From the NCBI RefSeq assembly GCF_016793285.1, contig NZ_JAEUMO010000248.1, forward strand, positions 1 to 39,592: a stretch of 39,592 nt of DNA, written 5' to 3'. The stretch comes from Phenylobacterium sp. (GTDB lineage Bacteria > Pseudomonadota > Alphaproteobacteria > Caulobacterales > Caulobacteraceae). This document shows positions 17,190 through 27,403 of the stretch, one piece after another. Both the position numbers and the translations under genes were made by a program. Position 1 is the stretch's first letter, and every line of letters begins with the position of its first letter. The notes under the pieces were generated by a model. It ran no database searches. It worked only from the letters and a program-made list of their open reading frames with translations, and was not told the origin of the DNA.

Positions 17190-18173
17190 CTAGCGCACGA
17201 CCGTCCCGTTCAGCCGCAGGCGGCTGACGCCGCCGTCGGGGTAGATGTTCAGGCGGACGAAGCGGACCGCGCCGAGGTCCGCGAGTTCGTCGCGGAACGT
17301 GTGGACGGTGTCGGCCTGAAGCTTCACCTCGGGCAGCAGAACCGGCCAGGCTTCGGCCTGCGCGGCGATCTCGTCGGGCGCGCCGTGGGCGCGGCGCGTG
17401 GCCTGGATCGAGCAGCGGTCGGGATAGTTGCCCTTGAAGTGCGCGGTGTCGACCACGACCTCGCCCACCCGGCCGAAGGTCCCGAGTTCGAGGATCGCCC
17501 AGTCGTGGCCGGGTTCGCGGCGCCGCCGCGTCTCCCAGCCGTCGCCCATGTTCACGCCGCGGCCGGGCGCGGTCAGGTTGCCCACAGCGCCGTAGTGCTC
17601 GTCGTTGGCGATGATGCCGCGCCCGCCGTTGGCGACGGCCAGCAGGTCGACGACGGCGCCGTCGGCCACCTCGCCCCAGTCGGGTTCGACCCGGCCCCAG
17701 ACGCGCAGGCGCGCCACGCCGCCATCGGGATAGATGTGAAGGCGGACATGGGTGATCGGCTCGGCGTGGTCGACCGGTACGTAGATGCGGTCGTCGCCGT
17801 GGAGGTCGACGCGCGGCGTCACCTTCACCCAACCCGCCGCCGGATTCGGCTCGTCCGACCGGCAGACCTCGACCTCGGCGCCGGGCGGGTAGTTGCCGGT
17901 GAAATGGCTGGTGTCGATCTCGAAGCCGGCGACGCGGCCCGCGACGCCGAGCCGGATCACGCACCAGTCGTGGCCGGGGCCGCGCTTGCGGCGGCTCTCC
18001 CAGCCGTCCATCCACTTGCCGTTGTCGTCGTACTTGCCGGCGATGAAGACCGGTGGCTCGGGCGCGATCAGCCGGGCCTTGTCGGCGAAGAAGTCGTCGG
18101 TGGCGAACACCACCTCCGAGCCCAGGCGAGGCTGGGCGAGGTCCACGTACCGGCGGCGCAGGTCGTCGAACAT
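17190..18173 (-). CDS. alc: Allantoicase
   Basis: 327 residues, the usual allantoicase length, built of two homologous beta-sandwich repeats. Repeat 1 contains GHDWCVIRLGVAGRVAGFEIDTSHFTGNYPP and HVRLHIYPDGGVARLRVWG. Repeat 2 contains GHDWAILELGTFGRVGEVVVDTAHFKGNYPD and FVRLNIYPDGGVSRLRLNG. The enzyme hydrolyses allantoate to ureidoglycolate and urea in the cytoplasm. It is the last gene of the operon puuE - hydrolase - uraD - alc, eight bp after uraD. The ATG at 18173 gives MFDDLRRRYVDLAQPRLGSE, the standard N-terminus. Use of allantoicase rather than allantoate amidohydrolase fits the ureidoglycolate lyase encoded on the other strand. Confidence 0.96.
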   Translation of the reverse strand: MFDDLRRRYVDLAQPRLGSEVVFATDDFFADKARLIAPEPPVFIAGKYDDNGKWMDGWESRRKRGPGHDWCVIRLGVAGRVAGFEIDTSHFTGNYPPGAEVEVCRSDEPNPAAGWVKVTPRVDLHGDDRIYVPVDHAEPITHVRLHIYPDGGVARLRVWGRVEPDWGEVADGAVVDLLAVANGGRGIIANDEHYGAVGNLTAPGRGVNMGDGWETRRRREPGHDWAILELGTFGRVGEVVVDTAHFKGNYPDRCSIQATRRAHGAPDEIAAQAEAWPVLLPEVKLQADTVHTFRDELADLGAVRFVRLNIYPDGGVSRLRLNGTVVR

Positions 18174-18181
18174 CGGCGGGC

Positions 18182-18655
18182 TCACATCAGGTCGGCGAGG
18201 CGCAGGCTTGCGATCCGATGGATCTGGGCGATGGCCGTCGCGAATTCGGTCTCGAGGTCGTTGGCGAGGCGCGCCTCGAAGGCGGCCAGAATCTCCGCTC
18301 GTTCTGCACCCTTCACCACGTAGACAAAAGGGAACTGAAAGCGCGCATTGTAGGCCGCATTCAGGCGGCGGAAGGCGGCGAACTCCTCGGCGCTGCACCG
18401 GTCGAGGCCGGCGCCGGCCTGCTCCTTCACGGACGCTTCGGCCATCGCGGTGCGGCTGGCGAGTTCCGGGTGCGCCCGGATCAGCGCCAGCTTCTTCTCC
18501 CGCGGCGCGGCGTCGACCACGGCGGCCATGGCGGCGGCGAGCTGCTCGCGGTCGTGCGGCGGGTCGGGCCAGACGCCCTCGGCGACCCAGGGCGAGGCCT
18601 CGTAGACCGCGCCGAACCGGGCCAGGAACTCCGCGCGCGAGAGCTTGCGGCTCAT
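18182..18655 (-). CDS. uraD: 2-oxo-4-hydroxy-4-carboxy-5-ureidoimidazoline (OHCU) decarboxylase
   Basis: 157 residues. Family markers in order are FLARFGAVYEASPWVAEGVW, AHPELASR with the catalytic His62, the SVKEQAGAGL segment, FAAFRRLNAAYNARFQFPFVYVVKG, and a C-terminal helical stretch ending IASLRLADLM. The enzyme converts OHCU to S-allantoin, the third step of urate breakdown after PuuD and UraH. Its ATG overlaps the TGA of the preceding hydrolase gene (ATGA at 18652-18655). Fused UraH-UraD proteins exist in other species; here the two are separate and on opposite strands. Confidence 0.95.
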   Translation of the reverse strand: MSRKLSRAEFLARFGAVYEASPWVAEGVWPDPPHDREQLAAAMAAVVDAAPREKKLALIRAHPELASRTAMAEASVKEQAGAGLDRCSAEEFAAFRRLNAAYNARFQFPFVYVVKGAERAEILAAFEARLANDLETEFATAIAQIHRIASLRLADLM

Positions 18656-19461
18656 CCGGCGAAGGCCCGTTCGAGGAACGCCACCAGGTTCGCGCGCGCC
18701 GCAGCGGCGGCCTGCGGATGGAACTCGAACGGCACCGGTCCGCCCTTGCCCTTGTGCGCGTAGGGATCGGTGATGACCTTCGCCGGCAGGTCGCGGTCGA
18801 AGGCGTGGGTCGCGCCCTCGTGGACGACGAGTTCCACGCGCGCCCGGTCGGCCGGCGCGAGGGAGGCGAGGAAGCCCGCGCAGACCTCGGGGTCGTCGTA
18901 GGCGTCGGCTCCGCCCGCCTGGATCAGCACGGGCGCTCCGGCGAGGTCGGCGAAGTCGTGGCCGGGCGCGCGGTTGTAGCTCCAGAGCGCGGGATAGAAG
19001 GCGGCGTGGGCGGCGAAGGCGGTCCCGGGCTCGGCATGCGCCGCCACGTTGGCCCGCGTGGCGCTCAGCAGGCTCACGACGCCGCCCCAGGAGAACCCGG
19101 CGACGGCGATGCGCCTGGGGTCCACCTCGGGCTGCCGGGCCAGGAAGGCGAGCGCGGCGAAGGCGTCCGGCAGGGTCGAGGGCACGGACGACGGCCTGCC
19201 GGCCGCGCCGCGGACCGTCCCGCGCGCGGCCCACATGTCGACCTCAAGGGTTGCGATCCCCGCGGCGTTCAATGCTGAGATGTGGAAGCCGCCGCGGCCG
19301 TCGACGCCGTCCGAGCCATGGCAGACGACCACCGCGCCGACCTGCGGCGGCGCCGCGCCCGGCTCGACCAGCGGCACGCGAAGCTGACCCGCCACGGTCA
19401 GGCCGTCGCGGGTGGGGAACGCCACGTAGGACGTCCGGAAGGCCATCGGTTCAGCCGCCAT
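18652..19461 (-). CDS. Dienelactone-hydrolase-like protein within the allantoin operon
   Basis: 269 residues, cytoplasmic (no signal peptide), alpha/beta-hydrolase fold: VVVCHGSDGVDG (oxyanion region), the nucleophile elbow GFSWGG with Ser124, an acid in GADAYDDPE (Asp186 or Asp189) and His219 in GATHAF. Classical dienelactone hydrolases use Cys; here it is Ser, as in many DLH relatives. Its start (19461, or 19446 with GGCGG upstream) overlaps or abuts the puuE stop, and its stop overlaps the uraD start, so it is translationally locked between two allantoin-pathway genes. No step of the known pathway needs it. It may hydrolyse a side product or a ureide ester/lactam; this is speculation. Confidence 0.85.
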   Translation of the reverse strand: MAAEPMAFRTSYVAFPTRDGLTVAGQLRVPLVEPGAAPPQVGAVVVCHGSDGVDGRGGFHISALNAAGIATLEVDMWAARGTVRGAAGRPSSVPSTLPDAFAALAFLARQPEVDPRRIAVAGFSWGGVVSLLSATRANVAAHAEPGTAFAAHAAFYPALWSYNRAPGHDFADLAGAPVLIQAGGADAYDDPEVCAGFLASLAPADRARVELVVHEGATHAFDRDLPAKVITDPYAHKGKGGPVPFEFHPQAAAAARANLVAFLERAFAG

Positions 19462-20362
19462 GGGGATACGTCTCCCGCCAGTGCCGGGCGATCTCGACGC
19501 GCCGGGCAAACCAGACATCCTCGTGTTCGAGCGCATAGCGGATGAACCGCTCCAGCCCCGCGATCCGGCCCGGCCGCCCGACGATGCGGCCATGCAGGCC
19601 GACGCTCATCATCTTCGGCCGCTCGGCGCCCTCCGCGTAGAGCACGTCGAACGCGTCCTTCAGGTAGCCGAAGAACTGCTCGCCCGTGGCAAGCCCGCCG
19701 CCCGAGAAGCGCATGTCGTTGGCCTCCAGCGTGTAGGGCACGATCAGGTGCGGCCGTCGGTTGACCTCGGTCCAGAACGGCAGGTCGTCCGAGTAGTCGT
19801 CGGCGTCGTAGAGGAATCCCCCGTCGTCGGCGATCAGCTTGCGCGTGTTGGGGCTGGTGCGGCCGGCGTACCAGCCCAGCGGATGCTCGCCCGTCAGCCG
19901 CCTGTGGATCTCGATGGCGCGGTGCAGGTGCTCGCGCTCCACCCGCTCGGGCACGTCCTGGTAGCTGATCCAGCGCCAGCCGTGGCTGGCGATCTCGTGG
20001 CCGGCCTCCAGCATCGCCTCCACGACGGCCGGGTTGCGCTCCATCGCCATGGCCACGCCGAACACCGTCACCGGCGTCCCGTAACGCTCGAAGAGGCGCA
20101 GCAGCCGCCACACGCCCGCGCGGGCGCCGTACTCGTAGATCTGCTCCATCGACATGTGCCGCGCGCCCAGGACCGGCGCGGGGGCGATCAAGTCGGAGAG
20201 GAAGGTCTCCGCGCCCGGGTCGCCGTGCAGGACCGAGTTCTCGCCGCCCTCCTCGTAGTTCAGCACCATCTGGATCGCGATGCGCGCGCCCCCGGGCCAG
20301 CGGGCGTGCGGCGGGTCCCTGCCGTAGCCGATCAGGTCGCGCGGATAGGACGTCTCGGGCAT
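19451..20362 (-). CDS. puuE: Allantoinase PuuE (polysaccharide-deacetylase-like, metal-independent type)
   Basis: 303 residues, matching PuuE: the N-terminal YPRDLIGYGRDPPHARWPGG, then ARIAIQMVLNYEEGGENSVL, HMSMEQIYEYGARAGVWRLL, the NodB-like GHEIASHGWRWISYQ, GWYAGRTSPNTRKL, DADDYSDDLPFW and IVPYTLEANDMRF. It hydrolyses allantoin to allantoate and is unrelated to the amidohydrolase AllB. The ATG at 20362 gives the conserved start; an upstream ATG would add a short non-conserved tail. It is the first gene of the minus-strand purine operon and divergent from uraH across 111 bp. Confidence 0.95.
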   Translation of the reverse strand: MPETSYPRDLIGYGRDPPHARWPGGARIAIQMVLNYEEGGENSVLHGDPGAETFLSDLIAPAPVLGARHMSMEQIYEYGARAGVWRLLRLFERYGTPVTVFGVAMAMERNPAVVEAMLEAGHEIASHGWRWISYQDVPERVEREHLHRAIEIHRRLTGEHPLGWYAGRTSPNTRKLIADDGGFLYDADDYSDDLPFWTEVNRRPHLIVPYTLEANDMRFSGGGLATGEQFFGYLKDAFDVLYAEGAERPKMMSVGLHGRIVGRPGRIAGLERFIRYALEHEDVWFARRVEIARHWRETYPHGG

Positions 20363-20399
20363 GGATCGACCGCTTAGCAGGGGTTCGGGCGGCATGCAG

Positions 20400-20419
20400 C
20401 GTCGCAATCCTGCGCGACG
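20400..20419. promoter_or_regulatory. Inverted repeat in the divergent puuE-uraH promoter region
   Basis: CGTCGC (20400-20405) and GCGACG (20414-20419) are six-bp arms with an eight-bp spacer, 38 bp from the puuE start and 54 bp from the uraH start. TTGCAA follows at 20421. A single operator here could control both purine operons. No purine-responsive regulator gene is in the window, so the binding protein is unknown. Confidence 0.4.
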
Positions 20420-20473
20420 GTTGCAATTCGCGGCCCGAGCGCGGAATCTGGACGGCCGACTGCTGGACTTCGA

Positions 20474-20815
20474 ATGAGCGGCCTCACCACCCACGTCCTC
20501 GACACCATGCATGGCCGGCCCGCCGCGGGCATGTCGCTGCGCCTGCTGCGCGGCGCCGAGACCCTGGTGGCGACGGTGACCAACCTCGACGGCCGGCTGG
20601 ACAGGCCGTTGCTCGCCGGATCGGCGCTGAGGGCGGGCGGCTACCGGCTGGAGTTCGACGTCGGCGAATACTTCCGCGACATGGGCGTGCCGCTGTCGCA
20701 GCCGTCGTTCCTGGAGACCGTGGTCGTCGATTTCAGCGTCGACGAGCCGGAGAGCCACTATCACGTACCGCTGCTGGTCAGCCCGTTCGCCTACTCGACC
20801 TACCGGGGCAGTTGA
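20474..20815 (+). CDS. uraH: 5-hydroxyisourate hydrolase (transthyretin-like)
   Basis: 113 residues, with the transthyretin-related protein signatures: LTTHVLDTMHGRPAAGM (His7), TNLDGRLDRPL (Arg41), GGYRLEFDVGEYF, the ESHYHVPLLVSPFAYSTY segment (His97) and the diagnostic C-terminal YRGS. It opens 5-hydroxyisourate to OHCU. There is no periplasmic signal, so it acts in the cytoplasm. First gene of the plus-strand purine operon, two bp before xdhA. Confidence 0.97.
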   Translation: MSGLTTHVLDTMHGRPAAGMSLRLLRGAETLVATVTNLDGRLDRPLLAGSALRAGGYRLEFDVGEYFRDMGVPLSQPSFLETVVVDFSVDEPESHYHVPLLVSPFAYSTYRGS

Positions 20816-20817
20816 GG

Positions 20818-22246
20818 ATGGCCCGCCCGATCCGCTTCCTGCTCGACGGCGTGGTCCGCGAGTCGCCGGCCGACACCGACCCGACGCTGACGGTGCTGAA
20901 CCTGCTCCGCTACCATCTGCGCCGGACGGGCACGAAGGAAGGCTGCGCGGAGGGCGACTGCGGCGCCTGCACCGTCGTGCTGGGGGAGCTGGAGGGAGAG
21001 CGGGTTCGGTTCCGCGCGGTCAACGCCTGCATCCTGTTCGCGCCGATGCTGGACGGCCGGGCGCTGTTCACGGTCGAGAGCCTGGGGCGCGAAGGCGCGC
21101 TGCATCCCGTCCAGCAGGCGATGGTCGACCTGCACGCCAGCCAGTGCGGCTTCTGCACGCCGGGGTTCGTGATGAGCCTCTACGCGCACCAGCGCGAGGG
21201 CGCGCCGAGCGACCCGCAGAGCCTGAAGGACGCGCTCGCCGGCAACCTCTGCCGCTGCACGGGCTACGGTCCGATCCTGGCGGCCGGGCAGGCGATGGGC
21301 GCGGCCCCCGAGGCGGACATCGCCGCGGCGCTGAAGGCGATCCAGCCCGCCGAGGGCCTCGCGATCGAGCACAAGGGCCGCCGCTTCGTCGCGCCGCGGT
21401 CGGCCGACGAGCTGGCCGCGACGCTGGAGGCGAACCCGGACGCGACGGTGCTGGCGGGCGGAACCGACATCGGCCTGTGGGTGACCAAGCAGCGGCGGGT
21501 GCTGCGGACGATCGTGTCGCTGAACGACTGCGCGGACCTGAAGGCCGTCGAGGACCTCGGCCCTGCGATCCGGATCGGCGCGGCCGTGCGCTACGCCGAC
21601 GCCCACGCGGCGCTGGCCGCGCTGCACCCCGACTTCGGCGAGCTGCTGCGCCGGCTGGGCGGGCAGCAGGTGCGGAACCTCGGCACGGTCTGCGGCAACA
21701 TCGCCAACGGCTCTCCCATCGGCGACATGCCGCCGGCGCTGATCGCCGCGGACGCGACCCTGGTGCTGCGCAGGGGCGCCGCGCGGCGGGAGCTGCCGCT
21801 GGAGGCCTACTTCCTGGCCTACGGCAGGCAGGACCGCGCGCCCGGCGAGTTCGTCGAGGCCGTGATCGTGCCGAAGCCGGCGGCCGGTCGGATCTTCAGG
21901 ATCGCCAAGCTTTCCAAGCGCTTCGACCAGGATATCTCAGCGGTCTGCCTGGGCCTGTCGGTGGGCGTCGAGGCCGGTCGGGTCACCGACGCGCGCATCG
22001 CCTTCGGCGGCATGGCGGCGACGCCGAAGCGCGCGGTTGCCTGCGAGGCGGCGCTCGCCGGCCGACCCTGGACGCCCGCGACGGTGGAGACCGCGGTCGG
22101 GACCCTCGCCGACGACTTCGCGCCGATCACCGACATGCGGGCCTCCGCAGGCTACCGGCTCGAAGCCGCCGGCAACCTGATCCGCCGCGCCGTCCTGGAG
22201 AGCCAGGGCGCCGCGGCGCGCCTGCTCGACGCCGAGGCGGTCGCCC

Positions 22247-22254
<8 letters not shown>
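20818..22254 (+). CDS. xdhA: Xanthine dehydrogenase small subunit (2Fe-2S and FAD)
   Basis: 478 residues. Residues 1-165 are the ferredoxin-like and helical [2Fe-2S] domains, with Cys43, Cys48, Cys51 and Cys71 for one cluster and Cys110, Cys113, Cys145 and Cys147 for the other. The FAD domain follows (VLAGGTDIGLWVTKQ, LGGQQVRNLGTVCGNIANGSPIGDMPPALIA) and then the CO-dehydrogenase flavoprotein C-terminal domain. It passes electrons from the molybdenum site to FAD and NAD+. The ATG at 20818 follows the uraH stop by two bp; an upstream TTG overlapping uraH is less likely. It overlaps xdhB by eight bases. Confidence 0.97.
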
Positions 22255-24548
<2,294 letters not shown>

Positions 24549-24556
<8 letters not shown>

Positions 24557-25679
24557 GTCGCCCCCGAAGGCCCTCCCCCTCGAGGGCGGAGGATCGGGCG
24601 GCGCCGCCGCCGACGCGGCCCGGATCGCGCATCTGGCCACGACGCCGAGTGCGCCCGACGTCGACGGACCGGCGAACACCACCATCCCCGGCCCTTCCTC
24701 CGTCGAGGCGGAAGGGCGAACATCCGCCGGCTGGATCCGCGAGGCGCTGGAGTCCGTCCGCAGCGGCGAGACGCTGGCGATGGCGACCGTCGTCGGCGCG
24801 CGGGGGTCCACGCCGCGCGAGGCCGGCGCGCGGATGCTGGTGTGGCCCGACCGCTTCAGCGGCACCATCGGCGGCGGCGCGCTGGAGAAGCAGGCGCTGG
24901 ACCAGGCGCGCCGGCTGCTGGCGCAGGACGTGCGTCGTCACGCCCTGCAGGACTATCCGCTCGGGCCGCTTCTGCGGCAGTGCTGCGGCGGCCACGTCCG
25001 GCTGCTGCTGGAGCGCCTGGACGGCGAGAGCCTGGCGTGGCTGACGCCGGCGGCCGCGGCGCGCGGCCCCTTCGCCTTGACCGCGAGGTTCGCCGGGGGC
25101 CGCATGAGCCGTTCGCTGGACGGGCCGGGACCGCACGGCTCGGACGGTCCGACGACCCCGATCATGGAGGTGCGCTGCTTGTCCGAAACGATCCGCCCCG
25201 CGCTGCCGCGCGTGGTCATCTTCGGCGCGGGCCACGTCGGCCAGGCCGTGGCGCGGGCGTTCGCGCCCCTGCCCTTCCACCTCGACTGGCTGGCCAGCCG
25301 CGAGGATCTGCGGCCGGAAGCCAGCGGCACGCGGGCCGAGATCTTCCCGGAGGACGAACTGGTGGAGGCCGTCGAGGCGGCCCCGGCCGGCACGCTGGTG
25401 GCGATCTTCACGCACAGCCACGATCTCGACTACCGGCTGACGCTGGCGGCGCTGCGGCGGGACGACCTGGCCTACGTCGGCCTGATCGGCTCGCGCACCA
25501 AACGGGCGCGCTTCGACCGGCGCCTGCGCGACGACGGCGTGACCGAAGCCGAACTCGCCCGCCTCACCTGCCCCATCGGCATCGCCGACCTGAGGTCGAA
25601 GGAGCCGGCGGTGATCGCGATCGCGCTCGCGGCCCAATTGCTGAAGCTGACCGAAGCCGCCGGGGACGCGGACGCCTGA
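24549..25679 (+). CDS. xdhC: Xanthine dehydrogenase accessory protein XdhC with aberrant N-terminus
   Basis: 376 residues. From Trp62 on it is a regular XdhC: LAMATVVGARGSTPREAGARML, SGTIGGGALEKQAL, CCGGHVRLLLE, then a Rossmann domain with VVIFGAGHVGQAVARAF and FTHSHDLDYRLTLAAL, YVGLIGSRTKRARF. XdhC binds molybdenum cofactor, helps its sulfuration and inserts it into XdhB. Residues 3-60 are a Gly/Ala/Pro-rich stretch without family similarity that coincides with a palindromic DNA repeat (24571-24716). No ATG, GTG or TTG lies in frame just before Trp62. The start at 24549, overlapping xdhB, is therefore probably real and the repeat is translated. Confidence 0.92.
24571..24716. repeat. Paired palindromic repeat (REP/MITE-like) inside the 5' end of xdhC
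   Basis: The left end holds CCTCC, the palindrome CCCTCGAGGG and GGAGG (24572-24593). The right end holds CCCTTCC (24692-24698) and GGAAGGG (24710-24716) with further pairing inside. The two ends are imperfect inverted copies of each other (GCCCTTCCGCCTCGACGGAGG-like when the right end is read on the minus strand, against GCCCTCCCCCTCGAGGGCGGAGG on the left). The block is in frame and has no stop codon. Copies of this type are common between genes in related genomes; family membership needs a genome search. Confidence 0.5.
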
Positions 25680-26878
25680 TGGTGGCGGCGCTGGAGATCT
25701 GGGCCAATCTGGCGATCCGCTGGCTGCACCTGATCGCGGGCATCTCCTGGATCGGATCGTCCTTCTATTTCATGTGGCTGGACAGCCATCTGAAGAAGCC
25801 CGACGACGCGCCGGCCGATGTTCCGGAGGGGGGCGTCGCCGGCGAACTCTGGAGCGTCCACTCGGGCGGCTTCTACCGGCAGATGAAGTTCATGGTGGCC
25901 CCGGCCGGGATGCCGCAGGACCTGCACTGGTTCAAGTGGGAGGCCTACACCACCTGGATCTCGGGCTTCCTGCTGCTCGGTCTGATCTTCTACGTGGGCG
26001 CCGACCTCAACCTTATCGACAGGAGCAGGGCCGACCTCGCCGGCTGGCAGGCCATCGCCCTGGGCCTCGGCAGCCTGGTCGCCGGGTGGGCGGTCTACGA
26101 CGGCCTCTGCCGCTCGCCCGTCGGGCAGAACCTGAGGCTTTTCAGCGTCGTGTGGTTCGCCGTTCTCGTGGCCGCCGGGTGGGGCCTGACGCGCGTCTTC
26201 TCCGACCTCGGCGCCTTCATGCATGTGGGCGCGATCATCGGCACGGTGATGGCCGCCAACGTGCTGATGATCATCATCCCGAACCAGCGCAAGGTGGTGG
26301 CCCAGGTGCTGGCGGGCGAGACGCCCGACCCGGCCCTCGGCAAGCAGGCCAAGCAGCGTTCGGTCCACAACAACTACATGACGCTGCCGGTGCTGTTCAT
26401 CATGATCAGCAACCACTACCCGATGATCTTCGCCGCCCCGCTGAACTGGCTGTGGCTGGCGGGGCTGGGGATCGCCGGCTGGACGATCCGCCACTTCTTC
26501 AACCTGCGGAACGCCGGGCGCACGGAGCCGCAGGTGCTGGTGTTCGGCGCCCTGGCCTTCCTGACCGTGGCGGTGCTCAACGAGACCGCGCGGCCGAAGC
26601 CGGCGGCGGTCGCCGGGGTTCCCGCCTACGCCGAGGTCCGCGCCATCGTCGACCGGCATTGCGTCACCTGCCACGCGGCGCATCCGACGCACCGCGGCGT
26701 TCCCGTCGCCCCGAACGGGGCGATGTTCGACACGGCCGAGGGGCTGCGGAAGCACGCCCAGCGCATCTACGAGCGCGCGGTGGCCACCACCTCGATGCCG
26801 CAGGGCAACGAGACCGGCATGACGGCGGAGGAGCGCGGCAAGCTGGGGGCGTGGATCAGGTCGGGGGCCAGGACATGA
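25679..26878 (+). CDS. puuD: Membrane urate hydroxylase PuuD with C-terminal cytochrome c domain
   Basis: 399 residues. The N-terminal domain has about eight membrane spans and PuuD motifs: NLAIRWLHLIAGISWIGSSF, SGGFYRQMKFMVAP, LHWFKWEAYTTWISGF, AHVGAIIGT-like FMHVGAIIGTVMAANV, IPNQRK and HNNYMTLPVLFIMISNHYP. The C-terminal part from about residue 315 is a cytochrome c domain with CVTCH and a likely Met axial ligand in TTSMPQGN. PuuD oxidises urate to 5-hydroxyisourate and is thought to pass electrons to the respiratory chain through its heme, instead of making peroxide like soluble uricase. The ATG overlaps the xdhC stop (TGATG); the stop overlaps the next gene (ATGA). Confidence 0.96.
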   Translation: MVAALEIWANLAIRWLHLIAGISWIGSSFYFMWLDSHLKKPDDAPADVPEGGVAGELWSVHSGGFYRQMKFMVAPAGMPQDLHWFKWEAYTTWISGFLLLGLIFYVGADLNLIDRSRADLAGWQAIALGLGSLVAGWAVYDGLCRSPVGQNLRLFSVVWFAVLVAAGWGLTRVFSDLGAFMHVGAIIGTVMAANVLMIIIPNQRKVVAQVLAGETPDPALGKQAKQRSVHNNYMTLPVLFIMISNHYPMIFAAPLNWLWLAGLGIAGWTIRHFFNLRNAGRTEPQVLVFGALAFLTVAVLNETARPKPAAVAGVPAYAEVRAIVDRHCVTCHAAHPTHRGVPVAPNGAMFDTAEGLRKHAQRIYERAVATTSMPQGNETGMTAEERGKLGAWIRSGART

Positions 26879-27369
26879 GGCGGATCGTTCCCGAGCCCCT
26901 GACCGCCGACGCCTTCGCCCCGTTCGGCGATGTGATCGAGGCCACCGACGAGGCGGAGGTCATGCCGATCAACCAAGGCTGGACCACCCGCTTCAATGCG
27001 CTGGCCGACGTCGCGGTGGGCGACGGGCGCGCGATCATCAGCATCTTCCGCTCGAGGCCGCTGACGCCGCCCGTACTGAAGGTCTTCGAGCGCCACCCGC
27101 TGGGCAGCCAGGCCTTCATGCCGCTGGACGGCCGGCCGTTCCTGGTGGCGGTCGCGCCGGGCGGCGGCGACTTCGACCCGGCCGCCGTGCGCGTGTTCCG
27201 CGCCGCCGCGACGCAAGGAGTGAACTACGCCAGGGGGACGTGGCACCACTTCCTGCTGGCCCTGGAGGCCGAGAGCGACTTCCTGGTGGTCGACCGCGAC
27301 GGCGGCGCGGGCGAGAACCTCGACGAGGCCGAGCTCGCGGAAGCCGACTGGATCGCCGTCGCGCCATGA
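26875..27369 (+). CDS. allA: Ureidoglycolate lyase
   Basis: 164 residues, the normal AllA length: IVPEPLTADAFAPFGDVIE at the N-terminus, then FNALADVAVGDGRAIISIFRS, KVFERHPLGSQAFMPLDGRPFLVAVAP, GVNYARGTWHHFLLAL and DFLVVDRDG. It is a cupin-like fold that splits ureidoglycolate into glyoxylate and urea, the last step of the allantoin route. The start overlaps the puuD stop by four bases, so the two are translationally coupled. With allantoicase, it accounts for release of both urea molecules; no urease gene lies in the window. Confidence 0.95.
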   Translation: MRRIVPEPLTADAFAPFGDVIEATDEAEVMPINQGWTTRFNALADVAVGDGRAIISIFRSRPLTPPVLKVFERHPLGSQAFMPLDGRPFLVAVAPGGGDFDPAAVRVFRAAATQGVNYARGTWHHFLLALEAESDFLVVDRDGGAGENLDEAELAEADWIAVAP

Positions 27370-27403
27370 GCCCGCCTTCGCCAGGGCCTCGGAGCGAAGC
27401 ACG

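Noticed and set aside
20421-20449. Promoter with TTGCAA as -35 ahead of uraH
   Set aside because: The hexamer at the right spacing (GAATCT) matches a -10 box poorly, so it was not listed as a promoter.
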